Below, in pieces: positions 34,745 to 42,187 of a DNA stretch of 64,000 nt. Source of the stretch: Mariprofundus sp. GTDB lineage: Bacteria > Pseudomonadota > Zetaproteobacteria > Mariprofundales > Mariprofundaceae. The notes under the pieces are model-generated. The model was not told where the DNA came from. It saw only the letters and a list, made by a program, of their open reading frames with translations, and made no database searches. The translations under genes were made by a program, and so were the position numbers. The DNA lies in assembly GCA_021772835.1 (NCBI GenBank), contig JAJFLE010000037.1:62001-126000 (forward strand), in the 5' to 3' direction. The first letter of the stretch is position 1; each line of letters starts with the position of its first letter.

Positions 34745-35760
34745 GTCACTTTCTCCAATAAACGGTGAATGCCGGTAGGCAAGGCGTAACCTTCAATAGA
34801 GGGCACCCATCTGCCATCACCCAGAGGTTCGACTTCAGATTGGTATGGATAGAGATGCAAGCGCCGGTGGCTTAGTTGATGAATGTGTGTCGGCGCTTCT
34901 TCAGGCCTATCATCCAGCTCGGTGATGGGTGGCGTCCACAAGCCGCCCCAGATACCTGAATCGGGACGCTGAATTAGCCATATCCCCTTCTGCGGACAGG
35001 TAAACAGATGAATGCGCCAATGGACGTCGAGAACCGGCACTGCCTTGCGAACCTCTTTCGAAGTATCGACCTGAAATGCTGAATCACAACAGACATTCAC
35101 CGGACAATCATCACAATGCGCTGACTTTGCCGAGCAGGTGGTGGCACCCAGCTCCATCATGAGCTGATTCCATGTGGCGGGATCACCCGAATCGTCGATG
35201 ACCTGTTGTGCAAGCAACCACAGCTCTTTATCTGTGGCTTCGGGTTTTGCAAACCAGCGTTTAAGCACCCGTTTTACGTTGCCATCCAACACGGGTGTTG
35301 AAGTGCCGAAACAGAATGAAGAGATCGCGCCTGCGGTAGAGCGACCTATGCCGGGCAACTTCATCATATCATCAAATCGGTGTGGAAACCGGCCGCCAAA
35401 GTCAGCGATCATCATTTGAGCTGCCCGATGGATAAAACGGGCGCGGCGGTAATAACCCAGCCCCTCCCATGCTTTGAGCACATCATCCGTAGATGCTGAC
35501 GCCAATGCTTCAATTGTCGGGAAGGTATCGAACCATTCCAGATAACGGTGCAACACGGTTTTCACCTGTGTCTGCTGCAGCATGATTTCGGAAATCCAGA
35601 TTCGATATGGATCGGTTGTTTCCCGCCACGGCAGCTTGCGTGCATGCAAACTATACCAGGCAAACAGTAGCGCCGGAGCTGGCCGCGGGAGGGCAGGTTG
35701 CAGCAGTTCGCGGAGACCTGGCTCCTCGCTGCCTGCTCTGCTACATAGGCCGGAAGACAA
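34741..35760 (-). CDS. mutY: A/G-specific adenine glycosylase
   Basis: A base-excision repair enzyme that removes A opposite 8-oxoG. The N-terminal catalytic domain has PWRETTDPYRIWISEIMLQQTQV (catalytic Glu) and LPGIGRSTAGAI with VLDGNVKRVL (catalytic Asp). The Fe-S cluster ligands CSAKSAHCDDCPVNVCC fit the C-x6-C-x2-C-x5-C spacing. A C-terminal NUDIX-like domain follows (RPDSGIWGGLWTPP). TTG 35760 is chosen because GAGG lies 6 bases upstream; TTG 35772 is the alternative. It overlaps the tonB-like gene and ggt. Confidence 0.93.
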   Translation of the reverse strand: MSSGLCSRAGSEEPGLRELLQPALPRPAPALLFAWYSLHARKLPWRETTDPYRIWISEIMLQQTQVKTVLHRYLEWFDTFPTIEALASASTDDVLKAWEGLGYYRRARFIHRAAQMMIADFGGRFPHRFDDMMKLPGIGRSTAGAISSFCFGTSTPVLDGNVKRVLKRWFAKPEATDKELWLLAQQVIDDSGDPATWNQLMMELGATTCSAKSAHCDDCPVNVCCDSAFQVDTSKEVRKAVPVLDVHWRIHLFTCPQKGIWLIQRPDSGIWGGLWTPPITELDDRPEEAPTHIHQLSHRRLHLYPYQSEVEPLGDGRWVPSIEGYALPTGIHRLLEKVT

Positions 35761-36649
35761 AACGATCCTCAACTACCTCAAAGGTCAAATAAAAACTGAC
35801 CCGATCCAGCCCCCAGGACGATGGCAACACCTTGAACGGGGCTGCGGCATGAATCGCCTCAATAGCACTGTTATTGATCTGTGCTATCGGGCTGGGGCGC
35901 AGAATTTCAACACCAGCCAGATCTCCGCTACTATCAATCGTCAGCTTGATTAATGAACGGCGTGCATCCTCGGCAAACTCCTCATAATTGGCCTGCCCCG
36001 GACGCCACTGCTCTTCTAGCGCTCTCACCAATGCCTGTGCATAGGGCGCATACTTTGCCTGACGTGTATTAATCGGAATATCAGCTTCGCGGGTGAGCTT
36101 CTGCTTCATGCGTTTCTCACGCTGGAAATCGCGGGAAAGCTGCGACAATGCCATCGCCGATGGCATCAGGTTAGCCAGCGGCACCTGCGTCGCTTGCTTA
36201 GCAGGTTCTTCACTCTTGCTCTGTTTCTCGCGTTTATTGCTCAGACTGCTATCTGCAGTGGTTCCACGTTTGGCCAGCAAACGTGTGAGTTGCTGCTGAT
36301 TAGGGATTGGTGGCGTTTTCGGCTGCTGTGGCGCAACCGGTTTTGGTTTATGCTGCTGCTGACTTGGCATCGGCGCTCTGGCCTGACGTGTCATACGGTC
36401 CTGTGCACTGCTGCTGCCACCGCTGGCACTGCGATTGGACATGGTTTTAGCATCTTCGGGTGCCTTTTTAGACGGCGTTTTTTCTTCATCAAGTAGCACC
36501 ACATCCATGATCTGTGGTGTATGCTTTTTCGGCAAAGGCTTCTCATCGTCAACAAAACCAATGAATACCATCAGTAACACATGGGCAACGATAGATGCGA
36601 TAAGGGATGCGCCTACACGGCGCTGCTCTGTATTGATTTTATATTTCAT
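35741..36649 (-). CDS. TonB-like energy transducer / cell envelope protein
   Basis: A 302-residue protein with the TonB/TolA plan: N-terminal anchor VGASLIASIVAHVLLMVFIGFVDD, a long Pro/Gln/Lys-rich spacer (QQQHKPKPVAPQQPKTPPIPNQQQ) spanning the periplasm, and a C-terminal TonB domain (AYAQALVRALEEQWRP, LTIDSSGDLAGVEILRPS, FKVLPSSWGLDRVSFYLTFEV). No exbB/exbD genes are adjacent. It may energise an outer-membrane receptor or act as a TolA-like factor. Its ends overlap mutY and the Gx transporter gene. Confidence 0.85.
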   Translation of the reverse strand: MKYKINTEQRRVGASLIASIVAHVLLMVFIGFVDDEKPLPKKHTPQIMDVVLLDEEKTPSKKAPEDAKTMSNRSASGGSSSAQDRMTRQARAPMPSQQQHKPKPVAPQQPKTPPIPNQQQLTRLLAKRGTTADSSLSNKREKQSKSEEPAKQATQVPLANLMPSAMALSQLSRDFQREKRMKQKLTREADIPINTRQAKYAPYAQALVRALEEQWRPGQANYEEFAEDARRSLIKLTIDSSGDLAGVEILRPSPIAQINNSAIEAIHAAAPFKVLPSSWGLDRVSFYLTFEVVEDRFVFRPM

Positions 36650-37169
36650 GTGTCAGCCGGGCTGAAATATACCTTGCCAGTGCACCATTAATCCAGCCGG
36701 TTATGCAGGAGAGCAGCAATAATGGCGGCAGGGCGTAATAAAGTGCACTCTGCTGGATAAACAACGATTCCACCGTAACAAACTGGGCCAGCATGTGGGC
36801 AAGTGCCCCCAACAGGCTGATGCCAATCAGACTAATGCCCGGAATATAACGCCAGGCGACAATCATCATCACTGCAGCGGCCAGGCCTCCGGCCATGGAG
36901 ATGACAAAAGTCGGCGTAAACAGTGTGCCGATAAAAAAGCTGCCGATCAGCACACGCCCGATGGCCAGAGCAATAGCTGCTCGAGGCCCCATCATGACCA
37001 GCACCAGCAGCGTCACCAGGTTGGCTAGGCCCGGCTTGAACCATGGACCAAGACTTGGTAGCGCTGCCTCAAACAGGTGTAATCCGATAGCCAGCAGCAG
37101 CAGCGCCAGCCATTGGGCCTTTCCTTCAAGCTCGGACAACGGCGGTCGTGGAATCATGATTTCAGGCAT
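36639..37169 (-). CDS. Gx transporter family membrane protein
   Basis: A 176-residue integral membrane protein with about five helices and the segment GPWFKPGLANLVTLLVLVMMGPRAAIALAIGRVLIGSFFIGTL, which is characteristic of the Gx transporter group (sometimes annotated as heptaprenyl diphosphate synthase component I). The family is often linked to quinone or electron-transport accessory genes. It pairs here with a NusG-II protein, a combination common beside Rnf/ApbE-type functions, although neither is present in this window. Confidence 0.85.
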   Translation of the reverse strand: MPEIMIPRPPLSELEGKAQWLALLLLAIGLHLFEAALPSLGPWFKPGLANLVTLLVLVMMGPRAAIALAIGRVLIGSFFIGTLFTPTFVISMAGGLAAAVMMIVAWRYIPGISLIGISLLGALAHMLAQFVTVESLFIQQSALYYALPPLLLLSCITGWINGALARYISARLTHEI

Positions 37170-37604
37170 TTATTCAACAATGGCATCAAATTCGGATGCC
37201 GATTGACCTCGAATACTGATCAGAATGCGATTGGGCACACAGGCAATAATGTCACCGGCATGCCTGTGTGCACCGGAGTGTACACAGTGCTGCGTGGTGC
37301 ATGGAGACGAAACGATGCGAACCCCATCCTGATCCAGGACCACCTCAGTCGCCCCCAGCTCACCCTCAATCTGAAAGCCTTGCTCAGCCTCACCTTTCTG
37401 CGGCAAAGGGTAAGTCGCAAGCAGAACTTGCCCATGATAGATCTCAGCCACGGCAGGCCCTGCCGAAATCTGCGATTGAATCACAAACCAGGAAGCAGTG
37501 ATTGCCACCAGTGCTGCAAGCAACAGCAAGCGGTCTGCTCTGCTGCCTTTAAGCAGCATCAACATACTTTGGCGAGAATTAAATTCACTCGTTATAGTTG
37601 CCAT
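37170..37604 (-). CDS. NusG domain II-containing membrane-anchored protein
   Basis: 144 residues from ATG 37604: one N-terminal transmembrane helix (RADRLLLLAALVAITASWFVIQ) and an extracytoplasmic beta domain of the NusG_II type (GELGATEVVLDQDGVRIVSSPCTTQHCVHSGAHRHAGDIIACVPNRILISIRG). Two cysteines in SPCTTQHC are typical of this family. It abuts the Gx transporter gene with no gap. The track start extends across the divergent SDR promoter and is rejected. Confidence 0.85.
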   Translation of the reverse strand: MATITSEFNSRQSMLMLLKGSRADRLLLLAALVAITASWFVIQSQISAGPAVAEIYHGQVLLATYPLPQKGEAEQGFQIEGELGATEVVLDQDGVRIVSSPCTTQHCVHSGAHRHAGDIIACVPNRILISIRGQSASEFDAIVE

Positions 37605-37653
37605 ATGCGCCGATAGTAACAGCAGCAACGGCCTGCAAGCTACGGGAGGTTTT

Positions 37654-38322
37654 ATGAATGTACTGATCACGGGGGCAAATCGAGGCATTGGTCTGGGTTT
37701 CGTAAAACACCACCTTGAACATGGCCATGATGTCTGGGCCTGTTATCGCACCACTGCGGACAGCCTCTCTGCGCTTGGCTGTGAGAAGCTGCACCTGCTG
37801 CAGTGGGATGTGGGACTGGATGATGACCCTGAAGGAGAACTACCCGCATCGATCGATCTGCTGATCAACAATGCAGGCATTTACGGCCCGGGTAAGGATG
37901 GCCAGTCACTGCACAAGGTGACGTCTGAAGCGATGTTGAATGTATTCAATATCGACTGTATCGGCCCCTTGCGCGTTGTTCAAAAGCTGGCAGATCGTGT
38001 AATTAATGCCAAAGGAGTGATTGCAAACATCAGCTCCAAAATGGGTTCTTCCGATGACAACTCCAGCGGTGGCACTTATGCCTACCGTGCAGCCAAGGCC
38101 GGTCTGGTCATCGTATCCAGATCGATGGCGATGGATCTGGCACCCTATGGGGTACACGTCATCACCCTGCATCCCGGATGGGTCGCCACCGACATGACCG
38201 GCAATAACGGACTGATTGATATCGATACATCTGTAACAGGCATGAGTTCGGTAATCAACAGAGCTCGGAATTTTCACCAAGGGCAATTTGTCGCATTTGA
38301 TGGCAAGATTGTTCCATACTAA
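37654..38322 (+). CDS. Short-chain dehydrogenase/reductase (SDR family)
   Basis: A 222-residue Rossmann oxidoreductase: cofactor loop ITGANRGIGLGFVKHHLE, structural INNAGIYGPG, catalytic SSKMGS with the Y-x3-K in GTYAYRAAKAGLV, and PGWVATDM. It resembles the small C-factor-like SDRs. ATG 37654 follows GGGAGG by 4 bases; the track start is too early. The substrate is unknown. It is divergent from the NusG-II gene. Confidence 0.88.
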   Translation: MNVLITGANRGIGLGFVKHHLEHGHDVWACYRTTADSLSALGCEKLHLLQWDVGLDDDPEGELPASIDLLINNAGIYGPGKDGQSLHKVTSEAMLNVFNIDCIGPLRVVQKLADRVINAKGVIANISSKMGSSDDNSSGGTYAYRAAKAGLVIVSRSMAMDLAPYGVHVITLHPGWVATDMTGNNGLIDIDTSVTGMSSVINRARNFHQGQFVAFDGKIVPY

Positions 38323-38335
38323 TCTGTACCGCTTA

Positions 38336-38350
38336 AGGAAATGCTGATTT
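38336..38350 (+). repeat. Partial REP-like sequence after the SDR gene
   Basis: GGAAATGCTGATTT resembles GGAAGCGCTGATTT at the murJ 3' end and shares GCTGATTT with the 74-bp repeats 0.9 kb downstream. It is the most degenerate copy noticed. Confidence 0.35.
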
Positions 38351-38373
38351 GGCTGCCCGTCCGTGGATAGCAC

Positions 38374-38403
38374 GGAAACGCTGAATAAATTAGCGTTTCC
38401 TTA
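38374..38403 (+). terminator. Stem-loop terminator between SDR and mscS
   Basis: A perfect GGAAACGCT / AGCGTTTCC stem with a 9-base AT-rich loop, followed by a short TTAAATT tail. Confidence 0.6.
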
Positions 38404-38419
38404 AATTGAGGGAGGTCAC

Positions 38420-39241
38420 ATGCTTGAATCACTGAATATCCAGGAACTCACCGACGTATACGTCATACCGTGGGCTATCAATGTCGCGATGGCGCTGGCC
38501 ATTTTCATTATCGGCCGTTGGGTCGCGGGCATATTGCTCGATGTCGTTGATAAAATGCTTAACAAGGCAGGTATGGATCCTATGCTGGTCGGCTTTGTCC
38601 ACTCTATCCTCAATGCGCTGCTGCTGCTGTTCATCATCATCGCATCACTGGACCAGCTAGGTGTCAACACCACCTCCTTCATCGCCCTGATCGGTGCCGC
38701 AGGTCTGGCTATCGGTCTGGCTCTGCAGGGATCACTGCAAAACTTCGCCGCAGGTGTGCTGCTGATTATTTTCCGCCCATTCAAGGTTGGTCACTTTATT
38801 GAAGCCGGTGGTGCAAGCGGTGTTGTTGAAGAGATCGGTATATTCAGCACACGCATGAAAACGGGCGACAATCGTGAGATTGTCGTGCCCAATGGAGCCA
38901 TATACGGCGGCACCATCACCAATAACTCCGCCCGCGACACCCGCCGCATTGATATGGTTTTCGGCATCAGTTACGACGATGATCTTCGTAAAGCCAGGGA
39001 GGTCATGCAGTCCATCATTGATGCGGACGAGCGCATCCTGAAAAAACCTGAGGCGCTGATTGCTGTGGGGGAACTGGCAAACTCCAGTGTAAACTTCAAT
39101 GTTCGCCCCTGGGTCAATACCGCTGACTACTGGGCTGTAAAGTTCGATCTTACCGAAAAGATTAAACTCGCGTTTGATGATGCAGGCATCTCCATCCCCT
39201 ATCCACAGATGGATGTTCATCTCGACAAATCAGCAGGATAG
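38420..39241 (+). CDS. mscS: Small-conductance mechanosensitive channel MscS
   Basis: A 273-residue channel that vents solutes on hypo-osmotic shock. Three N-terminal transmembrane helices are visible. TM3 contains FIALIGAAGLAIGLALQGSLQNFAAGVLLI, the pore-lining Ala/Gly pattern. The beta domain has FKVGHFIEAGG and VPNGAIYGGTITNNSARDTRRID. GAGGGAGG lies just before the ATG. Its last five codons (DKSAG-stop) lie in the first copy of a 74-bp tandem repeat, so the extreme C-terminus is repeat-encoded. Confidence 0.95.
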   Translation: MLESLNIQELTDVYVIPWAINVAMALAIFIIGRWVAGILLDVVDKMLNKAGMDPMLVGFVHSILNALLLLFIIIASLDQLGVNTTSFIALIGAAGLAIGLALQGSLQNFAAGVLLIIFRPFKVGHFIEAGGASGVVEEIGIFSTRMKTGDNREIVVPNGAIYGGTITNNSARDTRRIDMVFGISYDDDLRKAREVMQSIIDADERILKKPEALIAVGELANSSVNFNVRPWVNTADYWAVKFDLTEKIKLAFDDAGISIPYPQMDVHLDKSAG

Positions 39242-39396
39242 CTGATTTGGACGAAGCTTCAGCTCGCCCGCAGGGGAGGGCCAAGGATGGCCCGAATCAC
39301 AAATCAGCAGGATAGCTGATTTGGACGAAGCTTCAGCTCGCCCGCAGGGGAGGGCCAAGGATGGCCCGAATCACAAATCAGCAGGATAGCTGATTT
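39227..39396 (+). repeat. 74-bp perfect tandem repeat (two full copies plus 22 bp) with REP-like stem-loops
   Basis: Copies start at 39227, 39301 and 39375. The two full units are identical. Each begins with the hairpin AAATCAGC-aggata-GCTGATTT and ends with GGGCC-aaggat-GGCCC. The first copy overlaps the mscS stop codon. Related fragments occur at 39473, 14833 and 45489. Confidence 0.95.
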
Positions 39397-39398
39397 CA

Positions 39399-39420
39399 TG
39401 GCGCACATCCGTGTGCGCCA
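39399..39420. repeat. Stem-loop TGGCGCACA / TGTGCGCCA
   Basis: A perfect 9-bp stem with a TCCG tetraloop immediately after the tandem repeat. Confidence 0.7.
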
Positions 39421-39444
39421 CCCTTTCAGGGCGCTTAGGCGTGT

Positions 39445-39466
39445 CATTGTACGATCCTGTACAATG
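39445..39466. repeat. Stem-loop CATTGTAC / GTACAATG
   Basis: A perfect 8-bp inverted repeat with a 6-base spacer. It could be an operator or a structural element. Confidence 0.6.
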
Positions 39467-39472
39467 GTGGAC

Positions 39473-39515
39473 AGCTTCAGCTCGCCCGCAGGGTGAGGGC
39501 CCAAGGATGGCCCGA
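39473..39515 (+). repeat. Partial copy of the 74-bp repeat
   Basis: AGCTTCAGCTCGCCCGCAGG, then GGGCCCAAGGATGGCCCGA, repeats the second half of the tandem unit with two single-base insertions. The stretch 39242-39700 holds only these repeats, stem-loops and a promoter; the minus-strand 98-aa ORF here is repeat-derived. Confidence 0.8.
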
Positions 39516-39686
39516 CGCATAATGAACCCAAAAGGCGTATTATCGTAAAGTTAATACCCTTTTTTACTGTTCTCAGACTGTATGCAACCAGCCGAACCAT
39601 ATCCTCCTCCTTAAGCCTGAATCATTGATTATAACCTGCGACCTATCCCTCACCCTGCTTAAATTCATGCAATTTTTTTTTACCGG

Positions 39687-39692
39687 TATAAT
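39687..39692 (+). promoter_or_regulatory. Consensus -10 element directly before the PAS kinase start
   Basis: TATAAT lies 8 bases before ATG 39701, with an A/T-rich region upstream but no good -35. Initiation at the normal distance would place the 5' end at or next to the ATG. No Shine-Dalgarno is visible, suggesting a leaderless mRNA. Confidence 0.5.
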
Positions 39693-39700
39693 CTACTTGT

Positions 39701-41035
39701 ATGCATCGTGAAACTCTGACACCACGACTAATCCTGACTCTCATTGTGAGGATGACGGTAATCGTATTGTCTGCCGAAATTCTGGTGATGCTGCTTTTTA
39801 ATCAAATTCATATCGAAGTGTACCTTTCAGAGCTGCAGGTAGCAGTGGCCGACAGTCTGCTTCTGTTACTTATATCAGCCTACCCTGCTCTGACATTGGT
39901 TATCAGGCCCATTTTTCAAGCCGCCCAGGCCTCTTCCAAACATACCGAAATCCTGGCCGCCGCTCTGGAACATGCAGGTGAAAGTGTGATTATAACCGAC
40001 GCCAATTGCGTCATAGTACATGTCAATAAAGCCTATGAGGAGACCACCGGCTACTCCTTTGAACAGGCCGTTGGCAACAATCCCCGCATGCTGCAGTCCG
40101 GCATGCAGGACGATGCCTTTTATGAACAGATGTGGGCCTCCCTTAACAGCACTGGTGCATGGAAAGGTGAACTATGGAACAGACGTCAGGACGGCACTTT
40201 ATTCCCTGAAATCCTGAACATTCGTTGCATTCGGGACAATGATGACAATGTGCAATATTATATTGGCACATTCTCGGACATCACAGAGCGCATTGAACTG
40301 GAAAAAGTAGCCCGCCAAAGTCAGAAGGTGGAGGCCCTCGGTACACTGGTTGGCGGCGTCGCGCATAATTTCAACAATATTCTTTCCGGCATACTTGGTA
40401 AAATCTACCTGGCAAAAAAAAGAAGCACATCAGATGAAGTTATTCGGCATCTCGACGATATTTATGAGCTTGGGCTGGAAGGATCCAGCCTGATCAAGCA
40501 GCTGCTCTCTTTTTCACATGACAGAGCGCATGACAATCAAAAGCTTCCCATAGTCACACTGCTTAAAGAAATACTGAAAACCATCCAGCCGGGCAGTGCA
40601 AAAAACATTCAGCTGCAAACCAGTTTCCCGCAACGTGAGCTGTTTGTCTTTGGCGATGCCGGACAGCTACAACAGGTTTTTGTTAATCTGATCGGCAATG
40701 CCTGCGATGCAGTAAAAAATAGCCCCGAAAAAAATATCCGCATCAGCCTGAAAGAACAGCTATGTGCAACTTGCCCACAGAAAAAATACTGTCACGCCAG
40801 TGGCGGTCACTGGGCCAAACTCATAGTCGAAGATGATGGCTGCGGCATTAAAGAGACAGATATGGAACATATTTTCGATCCATTTTTTTCCACCAAGGAT
40901 GAAGGTACGGGACTCGGACTATCCATGGTCAAGGGTGCGATCACAGCACATGGCGGCATCATCCACGCTGAAAGTAAACCCGGCAAAGGCACCAAGGTGA
41001 TGATCTGTCTGCCTCTGGTATCAAATGAGCCATAG
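39701..41035 (+). CDS. Membrane PAS-domain sensor histidine kinase
   Basis: A 444-residue protein. Two transmembrane helices (about 9-32 and 46-68) are joined by a short loop. A PAS domain follows (about 80-200: ALEHAGESVIITDANCVIVHVNKAYEETTGYS, then a PAC tail). HisKA has ALGTLVGGVAHNFNNILSGI with the phospho-His in AHNFNN, and HATPase has NLIGNACDA, VEDDGCGI and DEGTGLGLSMVKGA. A cysteine cluster LCATCPQKKYCHASGGH lies in the ATPase loop. It has no receiver domain and no adjacent regulator, so its partner is unknown. Confidence 0.88.
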   Translation: MHRETLTPRLILTLIVRMTVIVLSAEILVMLLFNQIHIEVYLSELQVAVADSLLLLLISAYPALTLVIRPIFQAAQASSKHTEILAAALEHAGESVIITDANCVIVHVNKAYEETTGYSFEQAVGNNPRMLQSGMQDDAFYEQMWASLNSTGAWKGELWNRRQDGTLFPEILNIRCIRDNDDNVQYYIGTFSDITERIELEKVARQSQKVEALGTLVGGVAHNFNNILSGILGKIYLAKKRSTSDEVIRHLDDIYELGLEGSSLIKQLLSFSHDRAHDNQKLPIVTLLKEILKTIQPGSAKNIQLQTSFPQRELFVFGDAGQLQQVFVNLIGNACDAVKNSPEKNIRISLKEQLCATCPQKKYCHASGGHWAKLIVEDDGCGIKETDMEHIFDPFFSTKDEGTGLGLSMVKGAITAHGGIIHAESKPGKGTKVMICLPLVSNEP

Positions 41036-41054
41036 GGAGAGCTGTTTTATTGCG

Positions 41055-42173
41055 CTACTTATGTTCAGCACGCACGGCGAATGAGAGTGCTTCGCCGGGT
41101 TCATCACCGAGACAGGTCACCGCATGCCATACACAGCTGTCGATGTCCTTTTGTGGCATGAGTAATACATCACCGGCATGCAGCACATAGGCATAACCTC
41201 TGACTACCAGATACTCCGTAAATGCTGGCAGGCGATCCATCACCGCTTCCAATAGTTCATGATCGTACGCTTCCAGATAATCCGACATGACCTGACGGTT
41301 AGTCGCCAGCTGCATCAACGCCTGCATATCCGCCTCAGAATTCATAACACTTTTGATGGCATCAGCTTGAGTCTCGTCCGTGATAAAAGCCTTTAACTCA
41401 TCCATCAAAGCCGGTTTGGCCAATGCCAGCCAGAAGGTGGAACCGCTCATTTGGGCAAACACCACGCCGTCATGGCCCCGCTCCACATCGTGATGCATCT
41501 GAGCACCACCATTTGGGGCATTGAAATAAACTATGCGCTCCACATAAGCGGGATCACTGCCCAGCAACTGCCGCATCAAGTTATTAATCTTGTCGTTTTT
41601 GGTAATCGCTGCCGATTCGGGAAACAGCGCATCGCACAGACCCCCGGCCCATGACTGGCGATTAGGATCGATCGCCACATCTTCATAACCTTCCATACCA
41701 AAAGAAAAACGGAACCTCAGTGAGGCATCATCAGCATGATATGAGAGCCACGATGCCTTGCACCACAAATCTTCAGCCACCACTTCACCATCCACTTCGG
41801 CATCGAAATAGAGTTTTTCGATACCCTGATCGTCATGCTCTTCAATCAGTGATGCAACAAACGGAAAATGTTCAGCCAGTTGCTCAGTGTAGGGAGCTTG
41901 CTCTATCTGCGCTGCCACGTCCTCCGTCTGCAGAGTTTTCTCCATCAAACGATGCGCTTGCTCAATATGTGGCTGAAATGGTTTCATTTCCAGCAACCCG
42001 GGCAACATCACAGCCTTATCCTGCTGCCAGCGACTCACGATGGTTTCGGCATCGGGCATATGTGGCCGCTTCTGCTCGCCCACCCAACCCAGCTGGAAGC
42101 CGCGCCGATTCAGTGGGCTGAGTTGATCTACAAGCTCTGCGGGTGCATTTTTGAGATCGGCGTAATAATACAA
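41055..42173 (-). CDS. Cupin/JmjC-like hypothetical protein
   Basis: A 372-residue protein of unknown function. The central stretch VYFNAPNGGAQMHHDVERGHDGVVFAQMSGSTFWLAL and the late VLLMPQKDIDSCVWHAVTCLGDEPGEALSFAVR suggest a double-stranded beta helix with an H-x-D...H metal triad, as in cupin-8/JmjC-type Fe(II)/2-oxoglutarate oxygenases. This is inference from motif spacing. A long helical stretch between the halves (ETQADAIKSVMNSEADMQALMQLA) is unusual. It lies 14 bp downstream of pckA on the same strand. Confidence 0.6.
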   Translation of the reverse strand: MYYYADLKNAPAELVDQLSPLNRRGFQLGWVGEQKRPHMPDAETIVSRWQQDKAVMLPGLLEMKPFQPHIEQAHRLMEKTLQTEDVAAQIEQAPYTEQLAEHFPFVASLIEEHDDQGIEKLYFDAEVDGEVVAEDLWCKASWLSYHADDASLRFRFSFGMEGYEDVAIDPNRQSWAGGLCDALFPESAAITKNDKINNLMRQLLGSDPAYVERIVYFNAPNGGAQMHHDVERGHDGVVFAQMSGSTFWLALAKPALMDELKAFITDETQADAIKSVMNSEADMQALMQLATNRQVMSDYLEAYDHELLEAVMDRLPAFTEYLVVRGYAYVLHAGDVLLMPQKDIDSCVWHAVTCLGDEPGEALSFAVRAEHK

Positions 42174-42187
42174 ATCTATATCCCCTG

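Noticed and set aside
39227-39396. CRISPR array
   Set aside because: The repeats are contiguous 74-bp units without unique spacers and no cas genes are near.
39304-39600. 98-codon minus-strand ORF after mscS
   Set aside because: It is built from the 74-bp repeats and stem-loops, with no plausible protein features.
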